A stretch of DNA of 64,000 nt from JADCRZ01 sp031399065 (GCA_031399065.1 JANNOM010000046.1:1-64000); one strand, 5' to 3'; shown: positions 1 to 8,191, counted from the stretch's first letter. Translations and numbers: made by a program. The notes: generated from the letters alone by a model not told the origin.

Positions 1-120
1 GAGGTCGTAAAGCGGCTCCATCGCCATCGCGTCGCCTTCGATCGGGTCGATGAGGACGGCCTCACCGGCGCCGGGCAGCGCCATCTGAATCAGGCAAAGC
101 TTGGACCAGTAAGTGCGCAA
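1..120 (-). pseudogene. rnd: Internal fragment of RNase D, foreign sequence at the window edge
   Basis: Reading the minus strand from 120 to 1 gives 40 uninterrupted codons with no start or stop, containing KLCLIQMALPG and, further on, VLIDPIEGD. These match the N-terminal DEDD exonuclease region of RNase D, in which a TYW-x-LCLIQ segment is followed by a V-DP stretch. The codons are strongly GC-ending (GCC, GTC, CTC, GAC, CCG), unlike all the following sequence, and the protein resembles alphaproteobacterial forms. The reading frame differs from that of kdpB, which runs out in this segment after 19 nonsense residues. The piece is neither a native gene end nor an operon partner; a chimeric join at a contig end is the simplest explanation. 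Family identity is fairly sure; the donor lineage is inferred from composition and memory of the family. Confidence 0.75.
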
Positions 121-2050
121 CCCCTCTAAGAGCCAGCGGAATCAATGCCGGAATAATAAGGGCATTAAAGATTACTGCGGAAAGAATAGCGCTCTCCGGA
201 CTGTTAAGACGCATGATATTCAAGCCCTGTAAAGACGGAATAGATGTTATAAACAAAGCCGGGACTATCGCAAAATATTTAGCCACGTCATTGGCGATAG
301 AGAAAGTAGTTAATGTACCTCTTGTCATGAGCAACTGCTTGCCTATTTCCACTATTTCTATAAGTTTGGTGGGGTCATTATCAAGATCCACCATATTGCC
401 TGCCTCTTTGGCGGCCTGGGTACCACTGTTCATGGCAACGCCTACATCGGCCTGGGCAAGCGCGGGCGCGTCATTAGTACCGTCTCCCATCATAGCCACC
501 AGTTTACCGCTTTCCTGCTCTTTGCGGATATAGAGCATCTTATCTTCCGGCCTGGCTTCCGCTATAAAGTCGTCCACGCCTGCTTTACCGGCAATGTATT
601 TCGCCGTTAGCGGGTTATCGCCCGTAACCATTACAGTTTTAACGCCCATTTTGCGCAAGCGCTCAAAACGCTCGTGTATACCGGGCTTAATAATATCCTG
701 CAGTTCAATAACGCCGATCACTTTTTCATCGCGACTTACCACCAGCGGCGTACCGCCATTGGAAGAAATAGCCTTCACTCTCTCCTGCGTTTCCACCGGA
801 AACTCATTACCTTCTTTAGTCACCAGGTTTTTGATGGAGTCGAAAGCACCCTTACGGATCCTAACCCCATTTACATTAATACCGCTGCTCCTTGTTTCCG
901 CAGTAAATTTTATAAACGTGGCGGAATCCTTATTTATGACAGGGGCTTTTATCCCTTTATCATAAGCCAGTTCAATGATGGATTTGCCCTCGGGCGTTTC
1001 ATCTGCAAGTGACGACAGCACGCAGGATACAACAAAGTCGGTATTATCAGTACCCTGTACAGGCCAGAAATGAGTGGCTTTGCGATTACCGATGGTGATG
1101 GTACCCGTCTTATCGAGAAGCAAGGTATCCAGGTCACCGGCGGTTTCTACTGCCTTACCACTTTTAGTAATTACATTGGCTCGCAGCGCCCTGTCCATTC
1201 CCGCGATACCAATGGCACTTAAAAGTCCGCCTATAGTTGTAGGTATAAGACAAACAAACAATGAAACGAAAGCTGCGATGGTAATGGGCGTCTGTGCATA
1301 GTCACCAAAAGGCTTCAGCGTAACGCATACTATTATAAATACCAGGGTAAAACTGGCCAGCAAAATGGTGAGTGCTATTTCGTTAGGTGTTTTCTGGCGA
1401 CTTGCCCCTTCTACCAGTGCAATCATTTTATCCAGGAAACTCTCCCCCGGATCAGTAGTTACTTTCACTTTGATCTGGTCGCTTAGTACTTTGGTACCGC
1501 CGGTAACGGACGATTTATCGCCACCCGCTTCACGTATCACGGGAGCGGACTCCCCTGTTATAGCGGATTCATCTATAGTAGCCAGTCCTTCGATGATTTC
1601 ACCGTCCATCGGTATCATATCACCTGCTTCGCATATAAAAACATCGCCTTTGCGAAGCTGTGAGGAAGGCACCACTTTTACTTCCCCTACATATATTTCC
1701 CCTACCGCAAATACTTTTTTGGCAGGAGTGTCTTCCCTGGTTTTACGCAGACTTTCCGCCTGGGCCTTTCCGCGCGCTTCGGCGATCGCTTCCGCGAAAT
1801 TGGCGAACAGCAGCGTCAACAGCAAAACGATGAATACGGTAAGATTATAGCCCGTAGAACCCTGCGAAGCATCATCACTAAATGCAGTGTATAAAGTAAC
1901 CAACAACATAACAAACGTACCTATCTCCACCGTAAACATCACAGGATTGCGGAACATGATGCGGGGATCGAGTTTAACGAACGATTGCTTTAGCGCATCG
2001 TTCACCAGGGAAGGTTCAAACAATTTATTTTTTTCTATATTCTTTGACAT
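62..2050 (-). CDS. kdpB: Potassium-transporting ATPase subunit B (KdpB), 3' end replaced by foreign sequence
   Basis: This is the catalytic P-type ATPase subunit of the high-affinity KdpFABC potassium pump in the inner membrane. Visible hallmarks are ITGES in the actuator domain, the phosphorylation loop DKTGT, the nucleotide-domain and hinge motifs MVTGDN and MMGDGTNDAP, and several membrane segments. The native protein runs to the PLALRG stretch near residue 643. The last 19 or so residues, including an Arg-rich tail, are read from the RNase D fragment in another frame, so the final helix is missing (family length is about 680 residues). It starts 28 bases after kdpA. KdpC should follow but lies beyond the join. 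In an intact genome this gene is almost certainly complete; here the annotated stop is an artefact. Confidence 0.93.
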   Translation of the reverse strand: MSKNIEKNKLFEPSLVNDALKQSFVKLDPRIMFRNPVMFTVEIGTFVMLLVTLYTAFSDDASQGSTGYNLTVFIVLLLTLLFANFAEAIAEARGKAQAESLRKTREDTPAKKVFAVGEIYVGEVKVVPSSQLRKGDVFICEAGDMIPMDGEIIEGLATIDESAITGESAPVIREAGGDKSSVTGGTKVLSDQIKVKVTTDPGESFLDKMIALVEGASRQKTPNEIALTILLASFTLVFIIVCVTLKPFGDYAQTPITIAAFVSLFVCLIPTTIGGLLSAIGIAGMDRALRANVITKSGKAVETAGDLDTLLLDKTGTITIGNRKATHFWPVQGTDNTDFVVSCVLSSLADETPEGKSIIELAYDKGIKAPVINKDSATFIKFTAETRSSGINVNGVRIRKGAFDSIKNLVTKEGNEFPVETQERVKAISSNGGTPLVVSRDEKVIGVIELQDIIKPGIHERFERLRKMGVKTVMVTGDNPLTAKYIAGKAGVDDFIAEARPEDKMLYIRKEQESGKLVAMMGDGTNDAPALAQADVGVAMNSGTQAAKEAGNMVDLDNDPTKLIEIVEIGKQLLMTRGTLTTFSIANDVAKYFAIVPALFITSIPSLQGLNIMRLNSPESAILSAVIFNALIIPALIPLALRGVAHLLVQALPDSDGAARRR

Positions 2051-2078
2051 GATTAGTTATTTAAACTCATTGAAGAGA

Positions 2079-3791
2079 TTAGTACAGATTAAAATATTCT
2101 GCGATAGGGCCCAATGTAAGTGCGGGGAAAAAGGCCAGCGCCGCGAGGATCATGATAACCGCGTAAGTCATTATGCCAAACGTGGCCGTATCTGTCTGTA
2201 GAGTACCCGCCGCTTCCGGAATATACTTTTTGCGGGCAAGCAGGCCAGCTATGGCAACAGGGCCGATGATCGGAATAAATCTTCCCACCGCCATTATAAT
2301 GCCTGTACTAACGTTCCAGAATATATTATTATCACCCAGTCCCTCAAACCCCGACCCGTTATTGGCCGATGAGGAAGTGAACTCGTACAACATTTCCGAG
2401 AAACCATGATTACCAGGATTGTTTAGCCAGGCTCCCGGCTTTACCGCCCAATCCATTTCCGGATGATGGGTAGCGAAGTAAGCGGACAAGGCCGTTCCTA
2501 CCAATATAAGGAAAGGATGTAACAAGGCAATTATCGCAGCTATCTTTACTTCACGGGCTTCTACCTTTCTCCCGAGAAATTCGGGTGTACGGCCAACCAT
2601 TAATCCGGAAATAAAAACAGCAATGATAAGAAACACGAAGTAGTTTAAAAGTCCAACCCCTTTACCACCATAGAAACAGTTCGTCATCATTCCAAGCAGT
2701 TGCATGGCACCGGACATAGGCATAGAACTGTCATGCATAGAATTAACTGATCCGGTGGAAATGATAGTGGTCATTACCTGCCAGTAAGCCGAAGCGGGAA
2801 CGCCCAATCTAACCTCCTTACCCTCCATGGCGGTTGCATCGGCAATACCCATTTTTGCAAAAGCCGGGTTACCTCCCAATTCAGAAATCATATTGGGTAT
2901 CATGAGCGTAAGCATTCCCGCCGTCATAACACCAAAAATCACATATCCCAGCTTTCGTCTTTTTATAAAAAACCCAAAGGCAAATATCAGGGCCATTGGT
3001 AGTATTACCTGTGCAATGATCTCCACCATGTTAGTAAGGTAATTGGGGTTTTCCAGGGGGTGTGCGGAATTAACACCAAACCAGCCACCCCCATTGGTGC
3101 CTAAGTGTTTTATCGCTATCATACCTGCGGCAGGCCCACGGGAAACCTGCACGGAATCTCCCTGTAATGTGACAATACTGTCCTTCCCGTCAAAGCTGGA
3201 AGGAGTACCATTAAATACGAGTATGGTAGACACTATAATACAAAGAGGCAACAATATCCGGGTAATCGTCTTTGTAAAAAACACGAAGAAATTACCCAGT
3301 TTTTCCGTCGTCTTTTCAGCAAATGCCCTGAATAATACGGCGACTGCCGCGACACCCGTTGCTGCAGATACGAACTGGAGAAAAGTGATAACGGCCAACT
3401 GACTTAGGTAAGTAAGTCCGCTTTCACCGGAATAGTGCTGCAGGTTACAGTTTACCAAAAAGCTGATAGCTGTATTGAACGAAAGATCCGGCGTCATATT
3501 CGGGTTACCATCGGGATTCAGCGGTAGTACTCCCTGGAACAGCAAAACAAAAAACGCGTATATCAGCCAGATAAGATTAATGGATAAGAGAGCGGCCATG
3601 TGCTGCTTCCAGTTCATCTCTTTGTTAGGGTCGATACCACTGAACCGGTAAAAGAACCGCTCGACAGGGTTCAGAAAATCGGTAAACGTTTTTTCTCCTT
3701 TAAATACCCGGGCTATATATTTACCCAGGGGGAATGCTATCAGAAGCGTAATAATAAAACTAATCAGTACGCCCATCATTTCTGTATTCAT
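2079..3791 (-). CDS. kdpA: Potassium-transporting ATPase subunit A (KdpA)
   Basis: KdpA is the potassium-binding, channel-like subunit of the KdpFABC pump. The 570-residue product has the expected size and about ten hydrophobic segments. Selectivity-filter type loops are visible: NGGGWFGVN near the middle and SSANNGSGFEG in the third repeat. The N-terminus (membrane helix, then a conserved RVFKGEKTF-like stretch and ERFFYRFSGIDP) is typical, and the start ATG agrees with it. It sits between kdpF (21 bases upstream) and kdpB (28 bases downstream), so the three are one transcript. Nothing unusual was seen in the protein. Confidence 0.97.
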   Translation of the reverse strand: MNTEMMGVLISFIITLLIAFPLGKYIARVFKGEKTFTDFLNPVERFFYRFSGIDPNKEMNWKQHMAALLSINLIWLIYAFFVLLFQGVLPLNPDGNPNMTPDLSFNTAISFLVNCNLQHYSGESGLTYLSQLAVITFLQFVSAATGVAAVAVLFRAFAEKTTEKLGNFFVFFTKTITRILLPLCIIVSTILVFNGTPSSFDGKDSIVTLQGDSVQVSRGPAAGMIAIKHLGTNGGGWFGVNSAHPLENPNYLTNMVEIIAQVILPMALIFAFGFFIKRRKLGYVIFGVMTAGMLTLMIPNMISELGGNPAFAKMGIADATAMEGKEVRLGVPASAYWQVMTTIISTGSVNSMHDSSMPMSGAMQLLGMMTNCFYGGKGVGLLNYFVFLIIAVFISGLMVGRTPEFLGRKVEAREVKIAAIIALLHPFLILVGTALSAYFATHHPEMDWAVKPGAWLNNPGNHGFSEMLYEFTSSSANNGSGFEGLGDNNIFWNVSTGIIMAVGRFIPIIGPVAIAGLLARKKYIPEAAGTLQTDTATFGIMTYAVIMILAALAFFPALTLGPIAEYFNLY

Positions 3792-3812
3792 AAATGTGAA
3801 TATTTTGTGGGT

Positions 3813-3893
3813 TTAAAATTTTTCAGGTCGTAGCAGAACATATACCAGGTATATAAAAACCATTACGGACAAAATAAAAAGAAAAGTCATCAT
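3813..3893 (-). CDS. kdpF: Potassium-transporting ATPase small subunit F (KdpF), 26 residues
   Basis: A 26-codon frame encodes a single hydrophobic helix starting MMTFLFILSV and ending LLRPEKF. KdpF peptides are one transmembrane helix of 25-30 residues that stabilises the KdpABC complex, with a common ending close to L-x-PEKF. Position is decisive: it lies 21 bases before kdpA in the same orientation, the canonical kdpF-kdpA-kdpB order. Either of two adjacent ATG codons (3893 or 3890) can start it. Its small size means automated gene callers usually miss it. Confidence 0.88.
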   Translation of the reverse strand: MMTFLFILSVMVFIYLVYVLLRPEKF

Positions 3894-4018
3894 ATCATGT
3901 ATGTTTAAATGTTATCAAAGAAATGGATACTCTTATAAAAAATATAAAAGCATAACAAGTTGACGATGAAAAGAACGGCTGCTAACATAATAATGAATTT
4001 ATAATAATGATAAATGAA

Positions 4019-4378
4019 TTAATAACCCGGTCTTGTTACCTGATGTATATAAACGGTATAAAGCGATGGTGGAATATTAGCCTGTAACATTCTCCACTCC
4101 ACTTTATTACAAGATATCCTCATAATTGAAAAAGAATAAATAAATATATTCTCTACCGCATTTTTTACTATGCCGTTTCCTTTTTTATATATTTTATCGG
4201 CAAGCTGCATACATTTACTTACCTGGTAGAATTTATGAGACAGCACCATTTTTTTGGTATAGTCGGTCAATATCTTTATCGCATCATTAACGTTACCGAG
4301 GGTGGAAAGAAAATGTAACTCTTTTTCAACTTCGGGTAGTTCATCAGCAATTAAAGCGGGCACTTCGTACTGGTTCAT
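4019..4378 (-). CDS. Small conserved protein of unknown function beside kdp
   Basis: This gene encodes about 119 residues from the ATG at 4378 (MNQYEVPALIADELPEVEKE). A longer frame starting at 4417 adds 13 low-complexity residues and is less likely. There is no signal peptide, no membrane segment and no catalytic motif. The sequence looks alpha-helical, with an acidic N-terminus and a central stretch rich in Lys and hydrophobic residues, ending in SLYTVYIHQVTRPGY. It lies between the NtrC-type regulator and kdpF on the same strand, after the terminator at 4519-4549, so it may be the first gene of the kdp transcript. I recall similar small proteins of the DUF7674 type in Bacteroidota, but this assignment is uncertain. 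A role in potassium homeostasis is only a context guess. Confidence 0.7.
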   Translation of the reverse strand: MNQYEVPALIADELPEVEKELHFLSTLGNVNDAIKILTDYTKKMVLSHKFYQVSKCMQLADKIYKKGNGIVKNAVENIFIYSFSIMRISCNKVEWRMLQANIPPSLYTVYIHQVTRPGY

Positions 4379-4518
4379 AAAATTATTTTTATTATTTGTA
4401 GTACTATATACTGCCAATAGATATGCCCATTAGCAGCATTGTGTAGCCATGGAGTCTGTAATGCTTTGCTGGCGCGATATCGGTAAGTATTCACCTGGAG
4501 CAGCGCAATATTGAAGTC

Positions 4519-4549
4519 AAAAAAAAACCTTCTCATAATGAGAAGGTTT
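4519..4549 (-). terminator. Rho-independent terminator after the NtrC-type regulator
   Basis: A perfect 10-bp stem (4525-4534 with 4540-4549) closes a 5-base ATAAT loop. Nine A residues at 4519-4527 become a U-run directly after the hairpin on the minus strand. It lies 16 bases beyond the stop codon of the regulator gene at 4566. This separates the regulator transcript from the small gene and kdpFAB that follow. Confidence 0.9.
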
Positions 4550-4565
4550 ATCAAAATGGAGTTTT

Positions 4566-5903
4566 TTATGAAATTCCATACTCCTCTATTTTGCGATATA
4601 AGGTGGCAAGCCCAATGTTCAGCAGACGGGCCGCTTCTGCTTTATTATGCTTTGTATGGTTTAGCACCCTTTGAATGTGGAGTTTTTCCATACTGGTAAG
4701 ATCAAATGCGGAAAGTACTTTCGAGCCGGGGTCTATAGTTTCAAATTCAAAAGGCAGGTGCGCTGTTTTCAATTCTCCCCCTTCGGAAAGTATTACTCCG
4801 CGTTCGATGATATTCTTCAGTTCCCGGATATTGCCTTTCCATGGATGCTTCTCCAGGTTTTGTAAAAAGCCCGGACTCATTTCCGCTTCCTTTACATTGC
4901 TTTTAGCAGCAAATACCTGCACAAAATATTTTGCCAGCAGGGGGATATCTTTTTTCCGGTCTCGCAGAGCGGGCAATGTGATGGTAAACACATTTAACCG
5001 GTAAAACAAGTCTTCCCGGAACCGGCCTTCGTTCACATCTGCCTGAAGGCTCCGGTTGGTAGCGGCAATAATCCGTACATTGACGCGGGTTGTTTTGGTA
5101 TCGCCCAGTTTTATGAACTCGCTTGACTCCAGCACCCGGAGCAGTTTGCTTTGCAGGTCGAGGGGCATTTCACCGATTTCATCGAGAAACAGCGTTCCCG
5201 TATCTGCTTCCTCTATTAATCCCTTTTTATCTTTATTGGCATTGGTAAAAGCACCTGCTTTATATCCGAATATTTCGCTTTCCAGTAACTCTTTCGTAAA
5301 GGAGCTGCAATTGATGGCCACGAAAGGCTTCGCGAACCTTTTGCTGGCGTTATGAATAGACTGGGCGAATACTTCTTTGCCCGTACCGGTTTCTCCAAGA
5401 AGGAGCACGGTAGTATCATTCGGTGCTACTTTCTTAGCCAGTTCAATAGCTTCTTTAATCAGCGGAGACACACCCAGTATATTGCTGAAATCATATTTTT
5501 TTCCCACCTGCTTTTCCAGTTGGGCGATCCGCTTTTGAAAAGTGGTTTTTTCGATGGCGCGATTGAGCAGGGGAATAATTCTCTCATTATCGTCGCCTTT
5601 GGTAAGATAGTCGAATGCACCGTTCCTGATGGCCTGCACTCCGTCCGGGATATTGCCGTAGGCAGTCAGTAAAATAACTTCTACCAGCGGAAACCGGCTT
5701 TTCAGTTCCGTAACAAAGGTTACACCGCTTCCATCTGGTAGTTTTACATCGCAAAGCACAGCATCCATGTCGTACTGATCCATTTTTTTCATACCGCTTT
5801 TCAGATCACCTGCCTCCAGCACTTCAAATCCTTCTGCGGCAATAATCCTGGAAAGCAGGCTCCGGAGTTTCTCTTCATCATCAATGATCAATACCCTTTT
5901 CAT
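4566..5903 (-). CDS. NtrC-family sigma-54-type response regulator
   Basis: This 445-residue regulator has three parts. The N-terminal receiver has an acidic pocket at D8/D9, phospho-acceptor D52 in VLCDVKLPDG, and a Lys in YLTKGD. The central AAA+ domain has Walker A GETGTGKE, LFLDEIGEMP as Walker B, and an arginine-finger region EDLFYRLNVF. The C-terminal Fis-type helix-turn-helix includes KAEAARLLNIGLATLYRKI. The L1 loop that normally reads GAFTGA and touches sigma-54 reads GAFTNA. No partner kinase is present in the window. Its location just before kdp suggests potassium control, but it also starts only 41 bases after the barrel gene, so it could be the last gene of the metal-handling cluster. 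No sigma-54 -24/-12 promoter was found upstream of 4378 or of kdpF. Confidence 0.95.
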   Translation of the reverse strand: MKRVLIIDDEEKLRSLLSRIIAAEGFEVLEAGDLKSGMKKMDQYDMDAVLCDVKLPDGSGVTFVTELKSRFPLVEVILLTAYGNIPDGVQAIRNGAFDYLTKGDDNERIIPLLNRAIEKTTFQKRIAQLEKQVGKKYDFSNILGVSPLIKEAIELAKKVAPNDTTVLLLGETGTGKEVFAQSIHNASKRFAKPFVAINCSSFTKELLESEIFGYKAGAFTNANKDKKGLIEEADTGTLFLDEIGEMPLDLQSKLLRVLESSEFIKLGDTKTTRVNVRIIAATNRSLQADVNEGRFREDLFYRLNVFTITLPALRDRKKDIPLLAKYFVQVFAAKSNVKEAEMSPGFLQNLEKHPWKGNIRELKNIIERGVILSEGGELKTAHLPFEFETIDPGSKVLSAFDLTSMEKLHIQRVLNHTKHNKAEAARLLNIGLATLYRKIEEYGIS

Positions 5904-5944
5904 GTACGTACTATTTCGGGGTGCAAATTAGCAAACAAAACCGA

Positions 5945-6763
5945 TTACTTCTTTTTTGAGCTTATTACATTAAAGAGCAGGTATTCTGCCCGGATCATGA
6001 ATCCATTGGGAGCAGTGCGAATCATATTGCCATAGAGTTGCTTCCTGTATCCAATATCTACCCTTAACTGGCTGTTGAATATGAACTGCACTGCAGGAGC
6101 TATATCTATAAACATTTTACCGGAACCAGTGAGGTTTTGTCCCAGCATTTCCAGCATGATATTAAAATTCGTTTGCCCGTAACTGGTATATTTCTTTGGT
6201 AAAATCAACCTGCCGACCGATACACTATAATTAACAGCGTGTACTTCCTGTGCTGCCGGAATTTTATTATTTTTCCCGTTATCCAGTGCGCGTTCATAAC
6301 TCACAGACGCGGAAAGTGCGTCTTTATGCAGGAGACCTGTTGTGATTAGTCCCAGCTCATAACCGGAATTATTACCGTTCGTTTCAACGGCTTCCTGGTC
6401 TATAACACCGTTATTTACTGCGGCCCTTCCATAAGCGGCCATGCGAAAGTGCCGGTTCTTCGCATCTTGCGTGAAGAACCGGTACTTGGCGTATACTCCT
6501 GCGCCTTGTACATTTCTGTTATTAAAGAATCCTTCTGCATGCAACATCAGGTTCCGGTTAACACCCCACATAATTTCCGGGATAAACTGGTAGTTGACAG
6601 AAGGCTCCGTTTTGTCGTTCATCAACCAGTTGCTTACACGAATACCCACTGATTTTGCCGGCATATTACTGGCGGGCTCGGTATACACAAAAAGCTCCTG
6701 CGAGTAGACGGTACCAGTAAACAGAAAGGAAAATATGCAGATACTTCTCAGGATCGGTTTCAT
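5945..6763 (-). CDS. Predicted outer-membrane beta-barrel protein
   Basis: This 272-residue protein begins with a signal peptide (MKPILRSICIFSFLFTGTVYSQ) and then shows alternating hydrophobic and polar stretches with frequent aromatic residues at strand ends, as in Bacteroidota outer-membrane barrels. There is no TonB box or plug. Its start overlaps the stop of the heavy-metal-associated gene by 4 bases, so the two are translationally coupled, and the regulator gene follows 41 bases later. Linkage to a metal-binding protein suggests a porin or sensor for metals at the outer membrane, but that is inference. The same type of barrel also occurs near kdp genes in related genomes as far as I recall. 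Confidence 0.75.
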   Translation of the reverse strand: MKPILRSICIFSFLFTGTVYSQELFVYTEPASNMPAKSVGIRVSNWLMNDKTEPSVNYQFIPEIMWGVNRNLMLHAEGFFNNRNVQGAGVYAKYRFFTQDAKNRHFRMAAYGRAAVNNGVIDQEAVETNGNNSGYELGLITTGLLHKDALSASVSYERALDNGKNNKIPAAQEVHAVNYSVSVGRLILPKKYTSYGQTNFNIMLEMLGQNLTGSGKMFIDIAPAVQFIFNSQLRVDIGYRKQLYGNMIRTAPNGFMIRAEYLLFNVISSKKK

Positions 6764-7092
6764 ATTTCTTTTCTTTTGGGCGCCGTATTTATTTTTATAG
6801 ATTCAACCGAAAAGCCGGCATCTTCCACTGCCTCTTCCAAGGCTTTTTTATTTACAGGTTGATCTTTCTTATAATAAATTGTAAACCCCGAATTCTCGAT
6901 ATCGGGATCCACTTTGCTTACGCCTGGTACTTTCATCAGTGATTTATAGATGGCTTTGCTGCACATGCTGCAGGTAAGGCCTCCGGCTGTTAATGAAACC
7001 GATTCTATTGATTGGTTCGCTTTAGACGTATCTTTCTGAGCCATTAGGGAAAAACTGAAAAGAGATAATACTATTATTAATAATGCTTTCAT
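6760..7092 (-). CDS. Secreted heavy-metal-associated (HMA) domain protein
   Basis: The 110-residue product, starting at the ATG at 7092, has a signal peptide (MKALLIIVLSLFSFSLMAQ) followed by one HMA ferredoxin-like domain. The metal site is GLTCSMC, with C41 and C44 spaced CxxC as in copper chaperones and the N-termini of P1B ATPases. Because it is exported, it should work in the periplasm, unlike cytoplasmic CopZ. A longer frame back to 7128 would add 12 residues before the signal peptide and is less likely. It sits between the HYC_CC_PP gene and the barrel gene, overlapping the latter by 4 bases. Copper is the most likely metal by family, but this is not proven by the sequence. Confidence 0.88.
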   Translation of the reverse strand: MKALLIIVLSLFSFSLMAQKDTSKANQSIESVSLTAGGLTCSMCSKAIYKSLMKVPGVSKVDPDIENSGFTIYYKKDQPVNKKALEEAVEDAGFSVESIKINTAPKRKEI

Positions 7093-7128
7093 CGTAATTA
7101 TTTGATATTTGAATGGAATAAATGCCAC

Positions 7129-7147
7129 TAACCCTGCAAGAGGGTTA
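7129..7147. other. Short perfect hairpin between two genes of the metal cluster
   Basis: TAACCCT (7129-7135) and AGGGTTA (7141-7147) form a 7-bp perfect stem around a GCAAG loop, between the HYC_CC_PP stop and the HMA start. No T-run follows on the minus strand, so it is not a standard terminator. It may be an mRNA processing or stability element, or a small operator. Confidence 0.4.
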
Positions 7148-7169
7148 CTATACTAAAACAGGTATTCCG

Positions 7170-7562
7170 TCAAATCCGGAAATTACAATAGCGAAGAAAA
7201 AGAGGTGTGTTGTTTAAGGGGGGCGGTGGGGCATGGGCTGGATTATTAACAGCCGCTGCCATAGGATACGATATAGCATAAAAGGAATCAGGGGAAGTAA
7301 ACAACTCCTCCAACACAGGTGAAGGCATATCGAACGCGGCGTTTTGCTGGCCCTGTTCCGCTTTTATAAATCGGTGCTTATCCTGGCAGCATCCTTTGCC
7401 TGACTTTTTTTTGCTCATGCCGCACTTGCCACATTTATCCTTTTTTTCACTGGTAAGTTTGGAATTTACCAGTTCGCCCATACAGTAATGCAAATGAACA
7501 GTAGCCCCACTGGTGGAAGCAAGGTAAAGAATGGATAGTATGGCTACTATAAGTTTTCTCAT
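7170..7562 (-). CDS. HYC_CC_PP family protein, predicted metal-binding
   Basis: This 130-residue protein has an N-terminal hydrophobic export signal, an HYC triplet at residues 25-27, a Cys-rich stretch (KCGKCGM then GCCQDKH, roughly residues 44-62) and a proline run (APPPPLNN) near the C-terminus. These three marks define the Bacteroidota family named for them. The clustered Cys and His residues suggest binding of copper, zinc or another soft metal in the envelope; the function is not established. It precedes the HMA-domain and barrel genes on the same strand, which supports a metal-trafficking role for all three. Confidence 0.85.
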   Translation of the reverse strand: MRKLIVAILSILYLASTSGATVHLHYCMGELVNSKLTSEKKDKCGKCGMSKKKSGKGCCQDKHRFIKAEQGQQNAAFDMPSPVLEELFTSPDSFYAISYPMAAAVNNPAHAPPPPLNNTPLFLRYCNFRI

Positions 7563-7597
7563 TACGTGTTCAGATACGAGATCAGACGTTTTTTATA

Positions 7598-7975
7598 TTA
7601 TATAAGTTGCATTTTTGCCACTTTAGGGTCAACAGTAGCCATATCGTGTTCAAAGTCCAGTTTTATCCGCCACTTCTGCATTGTAGCGGCACCGATGATA
7701 GCTTCTTCACTAAGACCCGGAACTACCAGGAATTCGTCGCTTAATAGAACATCATCCATGTAAAAATCCAGCGAAACCCTTTCCTTAATTTCAATATAGT
7801 GACCTTCCGCAGCTGTACTGATTAACCGGGTACGTCCCAGCGAAACCGGCAGTTCCAATCCTTCGATAAAGGATGGATTGATACAACTCAGGTTCGCACC
7901 TGAATCAAATAATGTATAAAGATGCTTTTCTCCTTTACTGCCCACAAATAACAACGTGTTCTTCATGATACTCAT
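7598..7975 (-). CDS. Retropepsin-like aspartic protease domain protein
   Basis: The 125-residue product is essentially one retroviral-type aspartyl protease fold. The catalytic triplet is in LFDSGANLSCI (Asp-Ser-Gly), and the downstream hydrophobic strand plus IIGAATMQKW matches the conserved I-I/L-G turn of the family. No signal peptide is present, so a cytosolic site is likely. Two close ATG codons (7975, 7966) are possible starts. A single domain of this size would need to dimerise to form a complete active site, as in retroviruses. It lies 35 bases before the HYC_CC_PP gene on the same strand. The substrate is unknown. Confidence 0.82.
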   Translation of the reverse strand: MSIMKNTLLFVGSKGEKHLYTLFDSGANLSCINPSFIEGLELPVSLGRTRLISTAAEGHYIEIKERVSLDFYMDDVLLSDEFLVVPGLSEEAIIGAATMQKWRIKLDFEHDMATVDPKVAKMQLI

Positions 7976-8191
7976 AATGTAAGTTTCCTTTTGTGAAATT
8001 AGTTTTTTATCCCGATACGGTAGGTGAAATTAACGGTTTTTACGATGGGCGCACGGGGGGGGAAACACCCTTTTTTTCCGTTTAAATCACCCTTGCCACC
8101 TGGATGCAGTATAAAACCACCGGCAAATACAGGAATTTTAAATTATCTTTACATAAATAATAAAGCAGCTATCTGCACAAACTAATTCATT

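Noticed and set aside
3894..4018. Possible sigma-54 promoter upstream of kdpF
   Set aside because: No GG/GC pair with -24/-12 spacing was found on the minus strand; only AT-rich sequence is seen.
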